Shown in pieces: positions 48,645 through 60,535 of a DNA stretch of 64,000 nucleotides; the first letter of the stretch is position 1, and every line of letters begins with the position of its first letter. The position numbers were made by a program, and so were the translations under genes. The stretch lies in contig JAXRKN010000038.1 of the NCBI GenBank assembly GCA_038502055.1, positions 4,836,001 through 4,900,000 of the forward strand. Direction: 5' to 3'. The notes under the pieces are model-generated. The model saw only the letters and a list, made by a program, of their open reading frames with translations. It made no database searches and was not told the DNA's origin. The stretch is from Tanytarsus gracilentus (taxonomy: Eukaryota > Arthropoda > Insecta > Diptera > Chironomidae).

Positions 48645-51600
48645 TCACTGGTGCGCAACATGTGCGTCCCTGATTAAAATCTCTAAAGCGCAAGCGAACG
48701 TCGGAAAATCATTAATTGCACATATATGACAATTTTTGTTATCATCTTGAAAGACATTTGTCAAACACTCATGTAGCGCTTGCTTATCCTTTTCGGACAT
48801 TCGAAAAATAATGGAAATGATTTGATCGTAAAAAAGTATACCGTCAGGAGAAATTATCAATTGTAAGAGTGTTGCGAGGAACGATTTGAGAAGGGTATTT
48901 TTAAAAAATCCCTTATCATAGAGGCGACACTTTTCATTTAGATTTTCGAGTGACGAAAGAATAATGCGACAACAGTTTGGGTCTATTGGCGAGCCGCTGC
49001 AAAGAAATTGTCCATATGCCGTTAAAATCTTCATCAAATCTTCTTGATTATTTCTAGTCATTCCCGTTAGATGCGGTTTTTGGAAATAATTCCAGTGATT
49101 TTGTAAGAGGGCATCGTAGAGAGAGAAAATGTTAAAAGCAATATCAACCTGTACTCTAGTTAAGTCGTCGACGCTTAGTTTTAAAATGTCTGGCATGAGC
49201 TGTGTAGAGGTTGAGCCGGTATGCTGGACGATGAAAATGAGCATCTCTAGAAGCTTATTTAGTGCTTGTGCACTTCTATTTGGCAGTGATGAAATTTCTA
49301 AAAACAGCCTCACAACTTGAATCACAAATTCAGAGCCTAGCTGTACTTGCAGACATTTCACTACACTCAAGTTGAAATCAATAATCGCTGACAAGTCATG
49401 ATCGTCGAATATAAAATTATGCTGATTTGCCGTAAATTGAAAAATTTCAATTGATTTTTTAATAATTGGATTCATGGCGTTTAATAAAATTTGTTTCGTG
49501 AAGTTATTCGTGTCCTCGTAAGTGATGAAAAGATCTTCATAATCTTTCAGTTCCGCTCTCATTTCTTCTCTTACACTCGAATGATGCTCACTCGAGACAG
49601 CCATCGCTAAAAACTTATAACTAATAAATGCAACATACTGCCGAAGAATTTCTCTTCTCTTCTCGTATTCCTGTTCCTCGGCGTTATTCACAGCAATTGA
49701 ATTGAAAGGAAGAATGAGAGCATTGAAGATTATTTTCTTCACTTGAAGCCTAATTTGCGGTTCAAAGCGAGTCAAATCACTATGGAGGAGTTGCTCAACG
49801 AGAGGATTTTTAAGGAAATAATTTGGCCGAATGATTCCAGAAATGGTTATTAGTAATTGTGTTGCTGCATTCAGAACGAGATGCGTTTCAACCAGTCCAA
49901 AGTGTGATGGGAGAATAACTTCCAACATCGATGTAATTAATTGAAAAATTTCATTATGGTTTTCATAGATTTCAGTCCTCATCAGCATCAAGCTTCTCAC
50001 AGATGACATGAGCTGTGCTTGCAATTCAATCAAGTCATTCCTCGTGGCCGAGTCTAAACTGTAGAGATGCAGTTTCTTTTGGTTGGATAATTTAAGTGTA
50101 AGAATGCAAGTTTTAATCACGTGAATTATCGAGTTGTTTCTCTCTTCCGTTAGAGTCAGTACCACGTTACAAGTTTGAGTGATTGCTTGCAGAAGCGAAG
50201 TTAAATCTTTGCACATACAGTGGAGATGAAATGTTGGATCTCCAGAAAATCTCACAATGTCACTAATTCGCATATGATTCGATTTGATTGCAATTTCCTT
50301 GCTATAATCGGGGAGAGTGCTTAAAAGTTGTACATAGTTCTTGAGGAAGCCATTATCCTTATTAAGTTCGTGATTTAAGAGATCAAATATTTTTAAAGGT
50401 TCCATTTCGGCCGCAACTAAAATAACTTCTATGCAGTTATTTCTAAAGCTCTGCAATTCAGTCTCCATATTCTCGTCAAGTTCTTCGGCGTCCACCAAAT
50501 CGAGAAACTCGTAATTTCTTTCAAATTGCATTTTAATTATTATATTCGAAATCAATTGAATGACTGTCTCGGTGTAGCGTGGCGCTGTCTTTTCATCAAA
50601 GCTCTTAATTATTGGAATCCAGAGCGAAAGTCTTTCGGCAAAAGTTAATGCGCTAGCACTCTCAGTAAAGGTGAAACTGAATAGATGGAGAAGAAACTCT
50701 TTGGAATAAAACTCCGGTTGGTTCACAAATCGAGCCCATTGTTGCTGAATAAAGAGCTTTAACAATTCCGTTAATTTATCCTGGTACTCCTCCGAAGATT
50801 CTATCAAGTATTTTTGTTTGACTAATTCAGTAATTCCATTTGCTTGAATTTGTATTTGAGGCAATTGTTTTTGAAGATAAAACAACTCACAGATGGTGGT
50901 CAATCCTGCCAAATGAATGTTGGCATATTTTTCACTCGTGTAGGTGGATAATTCATAAATATTGTTGAAGAATTCACCGGTAAGAGCGTCCATGTTTGTA
51001 GGTATCCATACAAACATACTTGCAATGGTGTTTAGAAGTTCTGTACAGCAGAAAATAAATCTTTCATCGTTCGGCAGAGAGCTGTGCATGTCAAAATCGA
51101 TGTCGTTTCCTACGACAAGTTCATTGTTACTGACATGACATGTGCATAAGGTAAGAAATTTGCCAAGTAAGCCCAAAATATCACCAAGACATAGTATAAC
51201 GCTAAAAATTAAAAAAATTAATTGTGAATAGAAGAAGAAAAAGTAAATGTGACAAACCTTTGAGTAAATTTACTTTTTTGCTCATGACTGCAGTCGATTT
51301 TAGTGCTGCAAATTTCATAGCTCGTTGACTTTAATAGTGTTATTCCTAGCACAAATTTAACTTTTGTAAGCGACAAAATTTGACTAACAAAATCGCTGTG
51401 GTGGTCGGGAAACTCTCGTTTTCCAATGAGAGCAATGAGTTGGGACATTTTGTCACGTTGCAGGGCCCCAATGTTCACGGGGAAGTGCGAGTAAATATAC
51501 CAAAGCGTATCCCGTATTTGATTCCTTGACTTTGTATCCAGCTTAAACCATTTTTTGACAATTGTGTTCTGCAAGTAAAATAATTATATTTTTAACACTT

Positions 51601-51825
51601 TTTTATAAATCAAAATCAATGAGTTACCTCTAAAGTTGATACGGAGAAGAAGAAGACATACTGGTTGTTCATGGATAGCGATAAATTTTGAAGAATTATT
51701 TGCCATGAAAGCTCATTTTCCTGAAACTCTCTCAATATCGTCTCTATTTCCTTCTTGCGGAAGTTTGAGGTGGTATGATGATAAAACTCATTGAGTATAA
51801 TTTCCAGGTTCATAAACGACTCCAT
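48645..51825 (-). CDS. ebo: Exportin-6 (actin-profilin nuclear exporter)
   Basis: Three exons, 51825-51628, 51568-51258 and 51201-48645, phases 0 and 2, 1021 aa (human XPO6 about 1125). The N-terminus (MESFMNLEIILNEFYHHTT, RKKEIETILREF) aligns with human XPO6 (LESLMTEFFHDCTT, RKREIEELLNNF). Later landmarks are NTIVKKWF, REFPDHHSDFVSQIL and GITLLKSTSYEI. The rest is continuous helical HEAT-type sequence with no low-complexity inserts. Exportin-6 is a RanGTP-dependent importin-beta family carrier that removes actin-profilin from the nucleus; the Drosophila gene is ellipsoid body open. The family alignment comes from the N-terminal third; the large last exon is called by continuity. TTTATT at 48554-48559 is a likely poly(A) signal. 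It is divergent from liprin-alpha. Confidence 0.88.
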
Positions 51826-52707
51826 TCTGGAAAAATATTGAAAGGGTTAAAGAAATTTTCTCTCGGTAGATGAATCACTTAGTTCTTCTTCTTATTTTTA
51901 TTATTCCGTCTTGTCAAAAATGACATTAACTATCGTTTTCTGAATGAACTTGATAATTAAAGTGTGTAAAAAGATACATTAAACATTTTTAATACCTTTT
52001 ATACTCTCAATTCGGTCGTAAAACTAGTTAAAATTGAATATTTTTTAAGGAATTAAAATTATTACAGAGCTAACGCTGCCAAACGATTAAAACTTGAACT
52101 GTGAGGTAAATAAAAACAACTAGCTCCAATTTGCGGCCGAAATGTGAACTAAACTTTACTCTTTCTACCGCTGAGCTTCGGCTGAGCGTCCTGAGTTTTC
52201 ACTCACTTGATTTTTTTTCTAAAAAAATTGAAAATTTAATAAAATAACACTTATCCGCTTAAAATAATGCATAACTTCGTGCCAAAATTGTCATCAACTC
52301 AATCAAGTTCCGTTTTAACATAAAGTTGAGAGATAATTCTCAAAAAATGAGTTCAAAAGGCAAAAACTTGATTTTGGGATTTCTTCTCGCGATATGAAAA
52401 TGAAAATTAGTTAAAATCATGTGTAAAAGTCTCTTGTATCGTGTGATTAGGGCGATAAGTTAATGTAAAGAGATATAGAAGTGTAAAAAGAACTCGATAA
52501 GTGAGAAAAAGCAAATAGGAGTTCCATCTTTGTAAAGCTTTAGGACGGCGATATCTTTTTTCCCTTTCCACATATATAAAACTCTAAAGCGAGTAGCACA
52601 CATAGCAGTGAAAAAAGATATCTGGAAATAAGTTGGAGAGTGGAAAAGAGATATATAGTTTAAAATTTTCTTGTGACAGACACAGAAAAAAAGACGGCGC
52701 TGTCAAT
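51826..52707. promoter_or_regulatory. Divergent region, exportin-6 / liprin-alpha
   Basis: 882 bp between opposite starts. It should contain both promoters and the liprin 5' UTR. No motif is called and no coding series seen. Confidence 0.45.
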
Positions 52708-55700
52708 ATGTGGAATATGATGTGTGACGTACTGCCTACGATAAGTGAAGATTCAATTTCACAGCGTTCGTCACAGTTCAGTGGCGAAGATGCTAATTTC
52801 GAGCAACTTATGGTCTCGATGCTGGACGAGCGTGACAAGCTGATGGATAGCTTGCGGGAAGCACAGGAGCGGCTCAACGAAATGGAATCGAAGCTAGGCG
52901 ACTGCGAAAAGGAACGGGACAGTTTGCATCGACAAATCAATGCAAATTTACCACAAGTGAGTGATGTAGTATTTTTTTTTCATTCATTGAATTGCTGCTC
53001 TTGTCGTTTGTCGCCGCACACACACACACACACACCATTCAGATTTTTATAAGGTGTTATGCTCTAAATTTTTCAAGAGTGACTTCCAACAAAGGTATTT
53101 TAGTTTCATAATGTGAACATTTTAATTAATGGAGCCAGATGTGTGTAAAATATGGTTATCAATCTCGCAAAAAAAAAATCAATGAGTCAGTGCCTATATT
53201 ATAATGATTGTATTGAATCACCCGTCTATTGATTGTCAATATGATGATGAAGTGAATGAAAGTGAAAACATAGTTAGTGACAATTTCAAATTGCTTCTTT
53301 CTTCGCAAAATTGCTTTTCTTTTTTTCTCTCCCTCCTTTCTTCGCCGTCTGCACATATCTTTTACATTGCACATAATATTTTTTTCCTTCTTTCTATCTC
53401 CCTCACTCGCTATACGAAATGCACATTAAAAAATATATATTTCTCTTCTAACATACAAACACTGTTGTGACTCGCAATATTTTTTTTTTGAAATAGGAAT
53501 TCGCAACATTGACAAAAGAGTTAACGCAAGCTCGTGAAACATTACTCGAGAGGGATGAGGAAATCAGTGAGCTTAAGGCCGAAAGAAACAACACTAGGGT
53601 GAGAGAGAATTTTTTAATTATGTTGCAGAGTAAAAAATTTAACGCACACATTTTACGTAAACACAGCTACTTTTGGAGCACTTGGAATGTCTTGTATCGA
53701 GACATGAAAGGTCTTTGAGAATGACAGTTGTGAAGCGACAGGCTGCGGCTCAAAGCGGCGTTTCCAGTGAAGTTGAGGTATTGAAAGCTCTTAAAAGCCT
53801 CTTCGAGCACCATAAAGCTCTCGATGAAAAAGTGCGTGAACGATTGCGAGTTTCATTAGAGAAAAATACCAACTTAGAAGAGGAGCTTCAGCAGGCGAAA
53901 GACGAATTGCAGCAATTCAAATCTGGCAATTACACTCAAACTGACTCGGGCAAGGAGAATGGAGAGCTTGGCGATAAGGACTTGTCTAAACACAACAATG
54001 GTGAAATTAATATTCAGCATGAAATGGCAGATTTTGCTGCTAAGACTCACGAGCTACAAACCATCATCGAGAAGCAGACCGCTGAGCTTTCGCAATGGCA
54101 ACGACGAGTGTCGGACTTAAATAACAAAATCAGCGAGCAAGAGGAGAATCTATCAAAGTTCACGAAAGACTATTCAAAATCTCAAGATATGTGCTTAAAA
54201 TTGCAGAGAGATTTACGCGAAAATTGTGCTCAAAAAGAGGATCAAGAAGAACGAATCACAACGTTAGAAAAGCGATATTTAAATGCACAAAGAGAAGCGT
54301 CATCGCTGCATGATTTAAATGAGAAATTAGACCAGGAGCTGCGGCACAAAGAGGCTCAAATAAAGGTATATAATTTTAAACTATACTAAAAATACATTTA
54401 AGGAAAAATAATTTTCACAGTTACATGAGGAAAAAATCGCTGCCATTCAAGAGAAATTGGAACTTTCCGATCAAAAATTAGCCCAATTCTCGAAACTGCC
54501 CGAAATGGAGGAAGAGCTTAAGGCCCGTATGGAGGCCTTAACGCAGGTAGGCTCACAGGTAGGCAGGGTCTTTCAGATGTTGACCAGAGAACATCGGTTA
54601 CTACTACTATATTGTCTTTGTTCTGAACGAAATCTCAGTAAAATTCACACAAAATTTTTATGCTAGAGAGCTTTGGATGTAACTTGAAATATTCTTCTTC
54701 TTTTTTTTCTTACAAAACATATACTTATCTGATATAATTTCGATGTTGTACGATGATTTTTAGAAGATAATTAAAATAATAATAATATTATTGGCAAGCT
54801 CGATGGGATTATTTTCTTTTTTCTTCCGCCTTCCTTGCTTTTTTTTAATAATAAAAGGGAGGATTTAAATTTCTTATTATTCTGCACAAGAAACATAATT
54901 TCTACATATCTATTTATATATATGAGGTTACAAATGATTTTTTTTTCTTTCCTTTTGATACTTGGAAAAATTATAAAAATACATCTCAAGACACCCTGCA
55001 CTACTTTTTTTTATACTACTCCACGAGCCATATTAACAACTAACATTCATCCATCTTACTAACAGATAAAAACATGATTCTCATGAAATTGAAACTATAA
55101 ATTATCTTTTATTACTTTTAATTTTCAAATTACAATCCAAAATTCGCTATAATTTATTCAATAATTGGATATGTTGCACAAAATTTGTTTTGCTTTCTTT
55201 TTAATTTTCAAAATCGAAATTAATTTTTGGAATTTTTTGAATAGAAATTATATTTTGGTGTTAGTTCATTTTCATTAGAATATATCGCTAACTTTGTATA
55301 TCGCTAGAATGGATGCGTTAGATGAAATTGGCTTTCTAGCGATATAAACAATTTTTCTCCTAAATTCATTTTTGCATCTCTGTGTGAATATTTAAATTTC
55401 TGAATGTTTTTATTAAACAATATTCTTGATTTTTTTCCCCCTATAAAAAGGCTCAAGAGCGGCATGGAACGGCTGAAGATCGCATACAGCGATTAGAAGC
55501 AAACCTTGAGGAGAAGAATGCTGAAGTTCTCCGTCTCAACCAAAGATTAAAGATGAATGAGGAACATAATCAACGACTTTCGTCGACGGTCGATAAATTG
55601 TTGTCAGAGTCAAATGATCGTCTACAAGTACATCTTAAAGAGCGCATGCATGCATTAGATGAGAAAAATCAACTCACTCAAGAGCTTGAGAAGACTCGTA

Positions 55701-58700
55701 AGCTTGCCGAGGAATTGCATCAGGAGAAGGGAGAAATCATCAAGGAGCTTTCAAAGTGTCGTTTAGAAATTGAAAATTTCAAGCGACAACTTTTGCAGCA
55801 AGAAATCGCATTTAATATTCAACAAACTGAAGCTCTCACGCGAAGTCTCTCACCTAATGCTGTTCCTGACCCTCAGCAGATTGCAGCTCAATTCATTCCT
55901 TTAAGGTAATTTAATTCGTAAATAATTTACATAAAAAAATTACTCTTAATTTGTATGCGCAGTGCATCCCACACGAGTTTTGACGCTCATTCTTTGCGTA
56001 GAAAACAACAGCAAAGAATGGAAGAGGAACAATATCACCGATCGTTGGCCGAACAAGAGTGGGAGAAAATTCAGCAAATGCAACAGGTTCATCATGCCAT
56101 GGCGAATCATTCCTACGTCGATGGATTGGGACATGATGGTGATGACGCCGAGAGCTTATTTAGCACTGCAGAGCTTTTATCTCCGACCGGAACTGGTCAC
56201 ACCGATGCTCAAACCCTTGCCATGATGCTCCAAGAACAACTTGATGCCATTAATAATGAAATAAGGTACGAAAGGACATTGAAACTGAGCGACATTGTGA
56301 TATAAAACTTTTTTCCTTAGATTGATACAAGAAGAAAAGCAATCAACGGAGGCGCGTGCCGAAGAGCTTGAATCGCGCGTCGGAAGTCTTGAACATATGA
56401 ATTTATTAGTACGTGGTCGAACAGGTAATAATTTAAAAAATAATGTAATTAAAACAATGTTCACTCAACCATATTTAATTCGAAACAGAACGCCAAAGCC
56501 CGCCATCGATGAGTGGAAGAAGCACACCAAATAGTCCAAATCGTGATTATCTTCATAAATATCATACCGTAAGTGCAAACACATATTTTCATTATCAATC
56601 AAACTATCGAAATGATAAATTGATTACACACACCTTATATACACAAACTTTCGTATCACAAAACATAACCGTCTACATCATAATTCTAAATTTAAAATAA
56701 TTTTATCACTAAACAATTATTGGAAGCGCTTTGTTCAGAAAGATTTAAAAATTTAACTTAAGCGGAAGTGTCCGACACATTGACACACACCTAATATTTT
56801 GTGACCACATTAAAAAACAGTTGTTGAGATCATAAAGAAGTAAATGCGTATGTGTAAATTCATAAAAACAGGCGCCGGCATCCATGTCTCCCGCTCATTC
56901 TGCTCAAATACAGCAACAACAATACGCTTCAACTGGTCAACTTTCCGAATCTTTACCTTCGAGTCAGGTGAATTTGAATTCTGTTGCATATGGAATCTAA
57001 GCTTCTCTCTCACAAACATTTGTTTTTCTAACAATTACCAAGAAAACACTCGAGCAATTTTCTAAACACAGGAATACCTGAAAATTCTTTTTTAATTACA
57101 AAATTCTTAACACTGACGACATAATGTGCTTACACACTCATTTTATTTGATGCTTCCTCTTCGCATGATGTGCATATATTTTCTAAATCGACATCAAAAA
57201 CTCATTAACTTTTTTTAAATCTAACATCAATGCATGTTTTATTCATTATCGATACTTTTTAGCGCAACCCACGAAAGGTGTTTGCGTTTATATTCTCGAT
57301 TCTCCGTGAATTAGTCTGTCTGTCCATTTTCTTGGATTTTCATTTATGCTTACTTATTGAATGATATTTTTTTAGTTTGGATAATATTTAAGTAATTACT
57401 TTTTAAACTGATCCACCACAAGTTGGTTGCGTGACAACACCCACGTGTGGGTTTCGATATATTTTTTTTCTAATCCAGGTCTTTGTGTCTAATACTTTTA
57501 TTGAATATAAAATTTGCAAAAGAAAAATTTCTAACAAATATATTCTCAAATCTTAATACAGTTGCAACTAGCACAAATGTCAGCCGACATATCTCGCGAT
57601 GAGCTCCATGGATTGTCAGTTTCTGGAGGTGATTCAAGCTCGGGTGGCGGAACGTCGCCTCTCACCGCTCGCTCTATTCGTTTAGAACGATTTGCTCAAG
57701 CCTTAGCCAATAGTCAAGAGGAATTAAGACGGTAAGTCATTGCTTAATATTTTTTATCTTTGTGGTGCATTGATTATCAAGGGATGACTTATTTTTACGT
57801 ATACACGCTTTTTGGCCTGAATATTTTATTTTAATTGGAAATTTTTATCCTCATCCTTTGATAATGCGATGAGAATTCGATAACCAAAAAAAGTATTAAT
57901 AATTTCTCTTTAACGCTTTAACTCTCATACACACGCTCACTGTCTCGCCCGCGCGCTAAAAATCTATCTCTGTTGAAATATTGCCTCTAAATATTTATTT
58001 GCCAATAACTCACACATTCCAAATGCATCGACAACTTAACCGCATATTTTATAGCACGATGGGATTGCCGATACATGGATCACAAAATATGAATCATATC
58101 AGGTTAATTTACAACAAATTTAATTATGTCAAGACTAGATATAATTTATTGGTTAGTTTGTTAAGACATTCGGTTCCGCATTCAAGACTGAGTTTTAGTA
58201 AAAAGAAACAAAAAGCTTTTATTACCAGCAACAGCAGCAAGCACCAACATTCATATCGAAATTCGCACAACAAACCATCACTCTCACTGCCATTAAAGTC
58301 TTCTTATTCGCCTCATTCGTCGAACAAGCAAAAGCTCAAAAAAGCATTTCCAATGCTCTCAAATATGCCATTTATTCATCTCAATTCGTCGCTAATTTTC
58401 GTAAATACTTCTCCATTTGCATTGACTGATCGAAGATTTGGCATTTTGCATCATCACTCACCGTCAATTTCGTATTATTAAATTAAATTATTAAAATTAA
58501 TGCCAAGTTAACGACTTGTTACTAATCGTCAATATGATTAGACAATTAAGCTCTTTTATATACAGAGTCTGACACATTTAAAAATATATTAATGATTCCT
58601 TTTTTTTGAAAGTGAAAGTCTCATTTTCATTCAATAATTTCTCTGAGAAAACTTTAATGCTTCTCGCAGCAGCTTATCGCAATTTAATTTTGTCTCTGTT

Positions 58701-60535
58701 GCTTGTTTTGTGCACAATTAATTAATAATGTTTTCACAAACTAACATCAATAACTTTATGATTTATTTCTAATCGTACTCAAATCCTAACAAAATATTCA
58801 TGCTCTCTTTTTATTTCATCCTTTGCACTACGAAAAAAAAAAATTGTCCCGCTCGGTTGTTTGTGTTAAATGCGTAGGAGTACAACTGGGTATGCTTCGT
58901 CGCCACTTAACTCGCGCCATGGTAGTCAAGAATCGCTAAGACATTTAAGTAGCATGTCCTCAATGAATATGCTACAAACGCCAACTGGCACGCGTGACGT
59001 TGGTGGTGCACAGAAGAAGAAGGGCATCAAGTCAAGCTTGGGAAGATTCTTCAGTAAAAAGGAGAAGGTAATTTAATAACTTTTTATCTTCTTTATTTTT
59101 ATTTTACCTTTATCCATAATCTTCTTAATTACAATTAACTTAGGCTAAAGGTGTTAAAGACAGCACAATGCCTGACAGTTCTACCAGTATTATGAGTGGC
59201 TTGTCTATGAATATAAGTGATATAGACTCAAATTATGATACGATGAGTATCAGTAGCAGAATTAATATCTCAGGGGTATCGAAAATGGATTATGGACGAC
59301 AAAAGAAAAAGTAAGCGATAGCTCATGCATAGTTGAATATTTTTTCTGATTGAGTTTCTCTTCTTCTCCACTAATAATTTAATCTAGGGAACACGATTAC
59401 CGTCATGATCTTTTGGGCGAAGCAATAAAAGCGGGAACGCCATTCGGTATGTTCAGCAACAAAGTTTTTATTGTTGGATGCATTTCTTCATATTCTTTTT
59501 TGATTTCTTTTTAACAGCGCTTTGGAATGGAGTAACAATTGTTGCATGGCTCGAGCTGTGGGTAGGAATGCCGGCATGGTATGTTGCAGCGTGTAGGGCG
59601 AATGTAAAATCTGGTGCTATAATGAGTGCTTTGAGCGATACGGAAATCCAAAGAGAAATAGGTACGATTTTTAATTTATTGCAAACTCTAAATCAAACTA
59701 AACTATATTTTTTTACTGTAGGCATTAGTAATCCATTGCATCGACTGAAGCTTCGTTTGGCGATTCAAGAAATGGTATCGCTAACATCTCCATCAGCACC
59801 TCAAACAACTCGCACAACTTTAGCTTTTGGTGAGAAAAATTTTACTATTTTAAAAAATAAAATCTAACTTAATTATTTGCAGGTGATATGAACCACGAGT
59901 GGATCGGCAATATTTGGCTTCCAAGTCTGGGATTACCTCAATATCGAACGACCTTCATGGAGTGTCTGGTGGATGCCCGCATGCTGGATCATTTGACGAA
60001 GAAAGATTTGCGTGGACAGCTCAAAATGATTGATAGTTTTCACCGTACTAGTCTTCAATATGGCATCAGTTGTTTAAAACGCTTAAATTATGACCGAACT
60101 TCGCTGGAGGAGAGAAGAAAGGGCTCTGAAAATGCCGTTGCCGATGTACTTGTGTGGAGTAATGATCGAGTCATTCGATGGGTCACTAGTATTGGATTAA
60201 AAGTAAGTAAAATTGCGATTGCTTAATTTCATCGTTCTAATTAATTTTTAAATTATTAGGAGTATGGAAATAATTTACTTGAATCCGGTGTTCATGGTGC
60301 ATTAATAGCTTTAGATGAGAGTTTTGATGCCAATTCAATGGCGTTGGCGCTGCAAATTCCAATGCAAAACACTCAGGTATGATATTATTGTTTTTTTTGT
60401 GAATTATAATTCATTGACATTTAAAATTATTTCATGTAGGCCCGACAAAATCTCGAAATTGAATTCAACAACCTGTTACAAATTGCAACCGAACGAAGAC
60501 CTGAGAATGAGCACTTGAACCTAAACAAATCCTGA
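52708..60535 (+). CDS. Liprin-alpha: Liprin-alpha synaptic scaffold
   Basis: Eighteen constitutive exons: 52708-52956, 53497-53598, 53667-54365, 54421-54546, 55451-55905, 55963-56265, 56321-56424, 56489-56568, 56872-56967, 57562-57731, 58878-59067, 59144-59310, 59388-59446, 59518-59661, 59722-59829, 59883-60202, 60260-60376 and 60440-60535. They give 1194 aa; Drosophila is about 1200. The N-terminal coiled coil has near-identity to human liprin (FEQLMVSMLDERDKLMDSLR, EISELKAERNNTRLLLEHLE, FEHHKALDEKVRERLR, DAQTLAMMLQEQLDAIN). KKKGIKSSLGRFFSKKEK precedes three SAM domains: SAM1 about 934-1000 (ALWNGVTIVAWLELWVGMPA), SAM2 about 1022-1088 (WLPSLGLPQYRTTFMECLVD) and SAM3 about 1108-1180 (WSNDRVIRWVTSIGL). 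It organises presynaptic active zones, binding LAR-type phosphatases, RIM/ELKS and kinesin KIF1A. Two candidate splice variants are listed separately. Confidence 0.96.
53017..53035. repeat. (CA)n microsatellite in liprin intron 1
   Basis: About nine CA units, 60 bp after the exon 1 donor. Confidence 0.85.
54547..54558 (+). other. Liprin-alpha: Tandem alternative donor in liprin exon 4
   Basis: The exon 4 end CAG|GTAGGC is repeated 12 bases later as CAG|GTAGGC. Using the second site would insert four residues, VGSQ, in frame. Both donors are identical over at least nine bases. Confidence 0.5.
54559..55450 (+). other. Liprin intron 4, no feature
   Basis: 0.9 kb of AT-rich intron; no coding or repeat feature supported. 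Confidence 0.5.
57405..57458 (-). mobile_element. End fragment related to the 47.4-kb repeat element
   Basis: CAACACCCACGTGTGGGTTT, preceded by CACAAGTTGGTTGCGTGA, is an inverted, diverged copy of 47430-47485 (roughly four in five bases agree over 50 bp). No tandem array or right end is seen nearby, so this is a truncated or solo end in a liprin intron. Confidence 0.6.
58055..58102 (+). other. Liprin-alpha: 48-nt cassette microexon of liprin-alpha
   Basis: CATATTTTATAG precedes 48 bases encoding TMGLPIHGSQNMNHI plus a completed Arg codon, followed by the donor GTTAAT. The phase at both ends is 2, matching the upstream exon (ends CG at 57731) and the downstream exon (starts G at 58878), so it can be skipped or included. 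The peptide is vaguely like the MGVMTLPSDLRKHRR segment at this position in human liprin-alpha. Confidence 0.55.
58103..58481 (+). other. Liprin-alpha: Candidate alternative 3'-terminal extension of liprin
   Basis: If the microexon donor at 58103 is not used, its frame remains open for about 126 further codons to the TAA at 58479-58481. The sequence is Ser/His/Lys-rich (LSFSKKKQKAFITSNSSKHQ, NSHNKPSLSLPLKSSY). In sequence this AT-rich such an open stretch is unusual. An isoform ending here would lack all three SAM domains. No clear AATAAA follows, only ATTAAA-like matches, and no homologue is known to me. Confidence 0.3.

Noticed and set aside
55955..56225. Second-frame 87-codon ORF and antisense ORFs over liprin exon 6
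   Set aside because: Out of phase with the family-matching liprin sequence; shadow.
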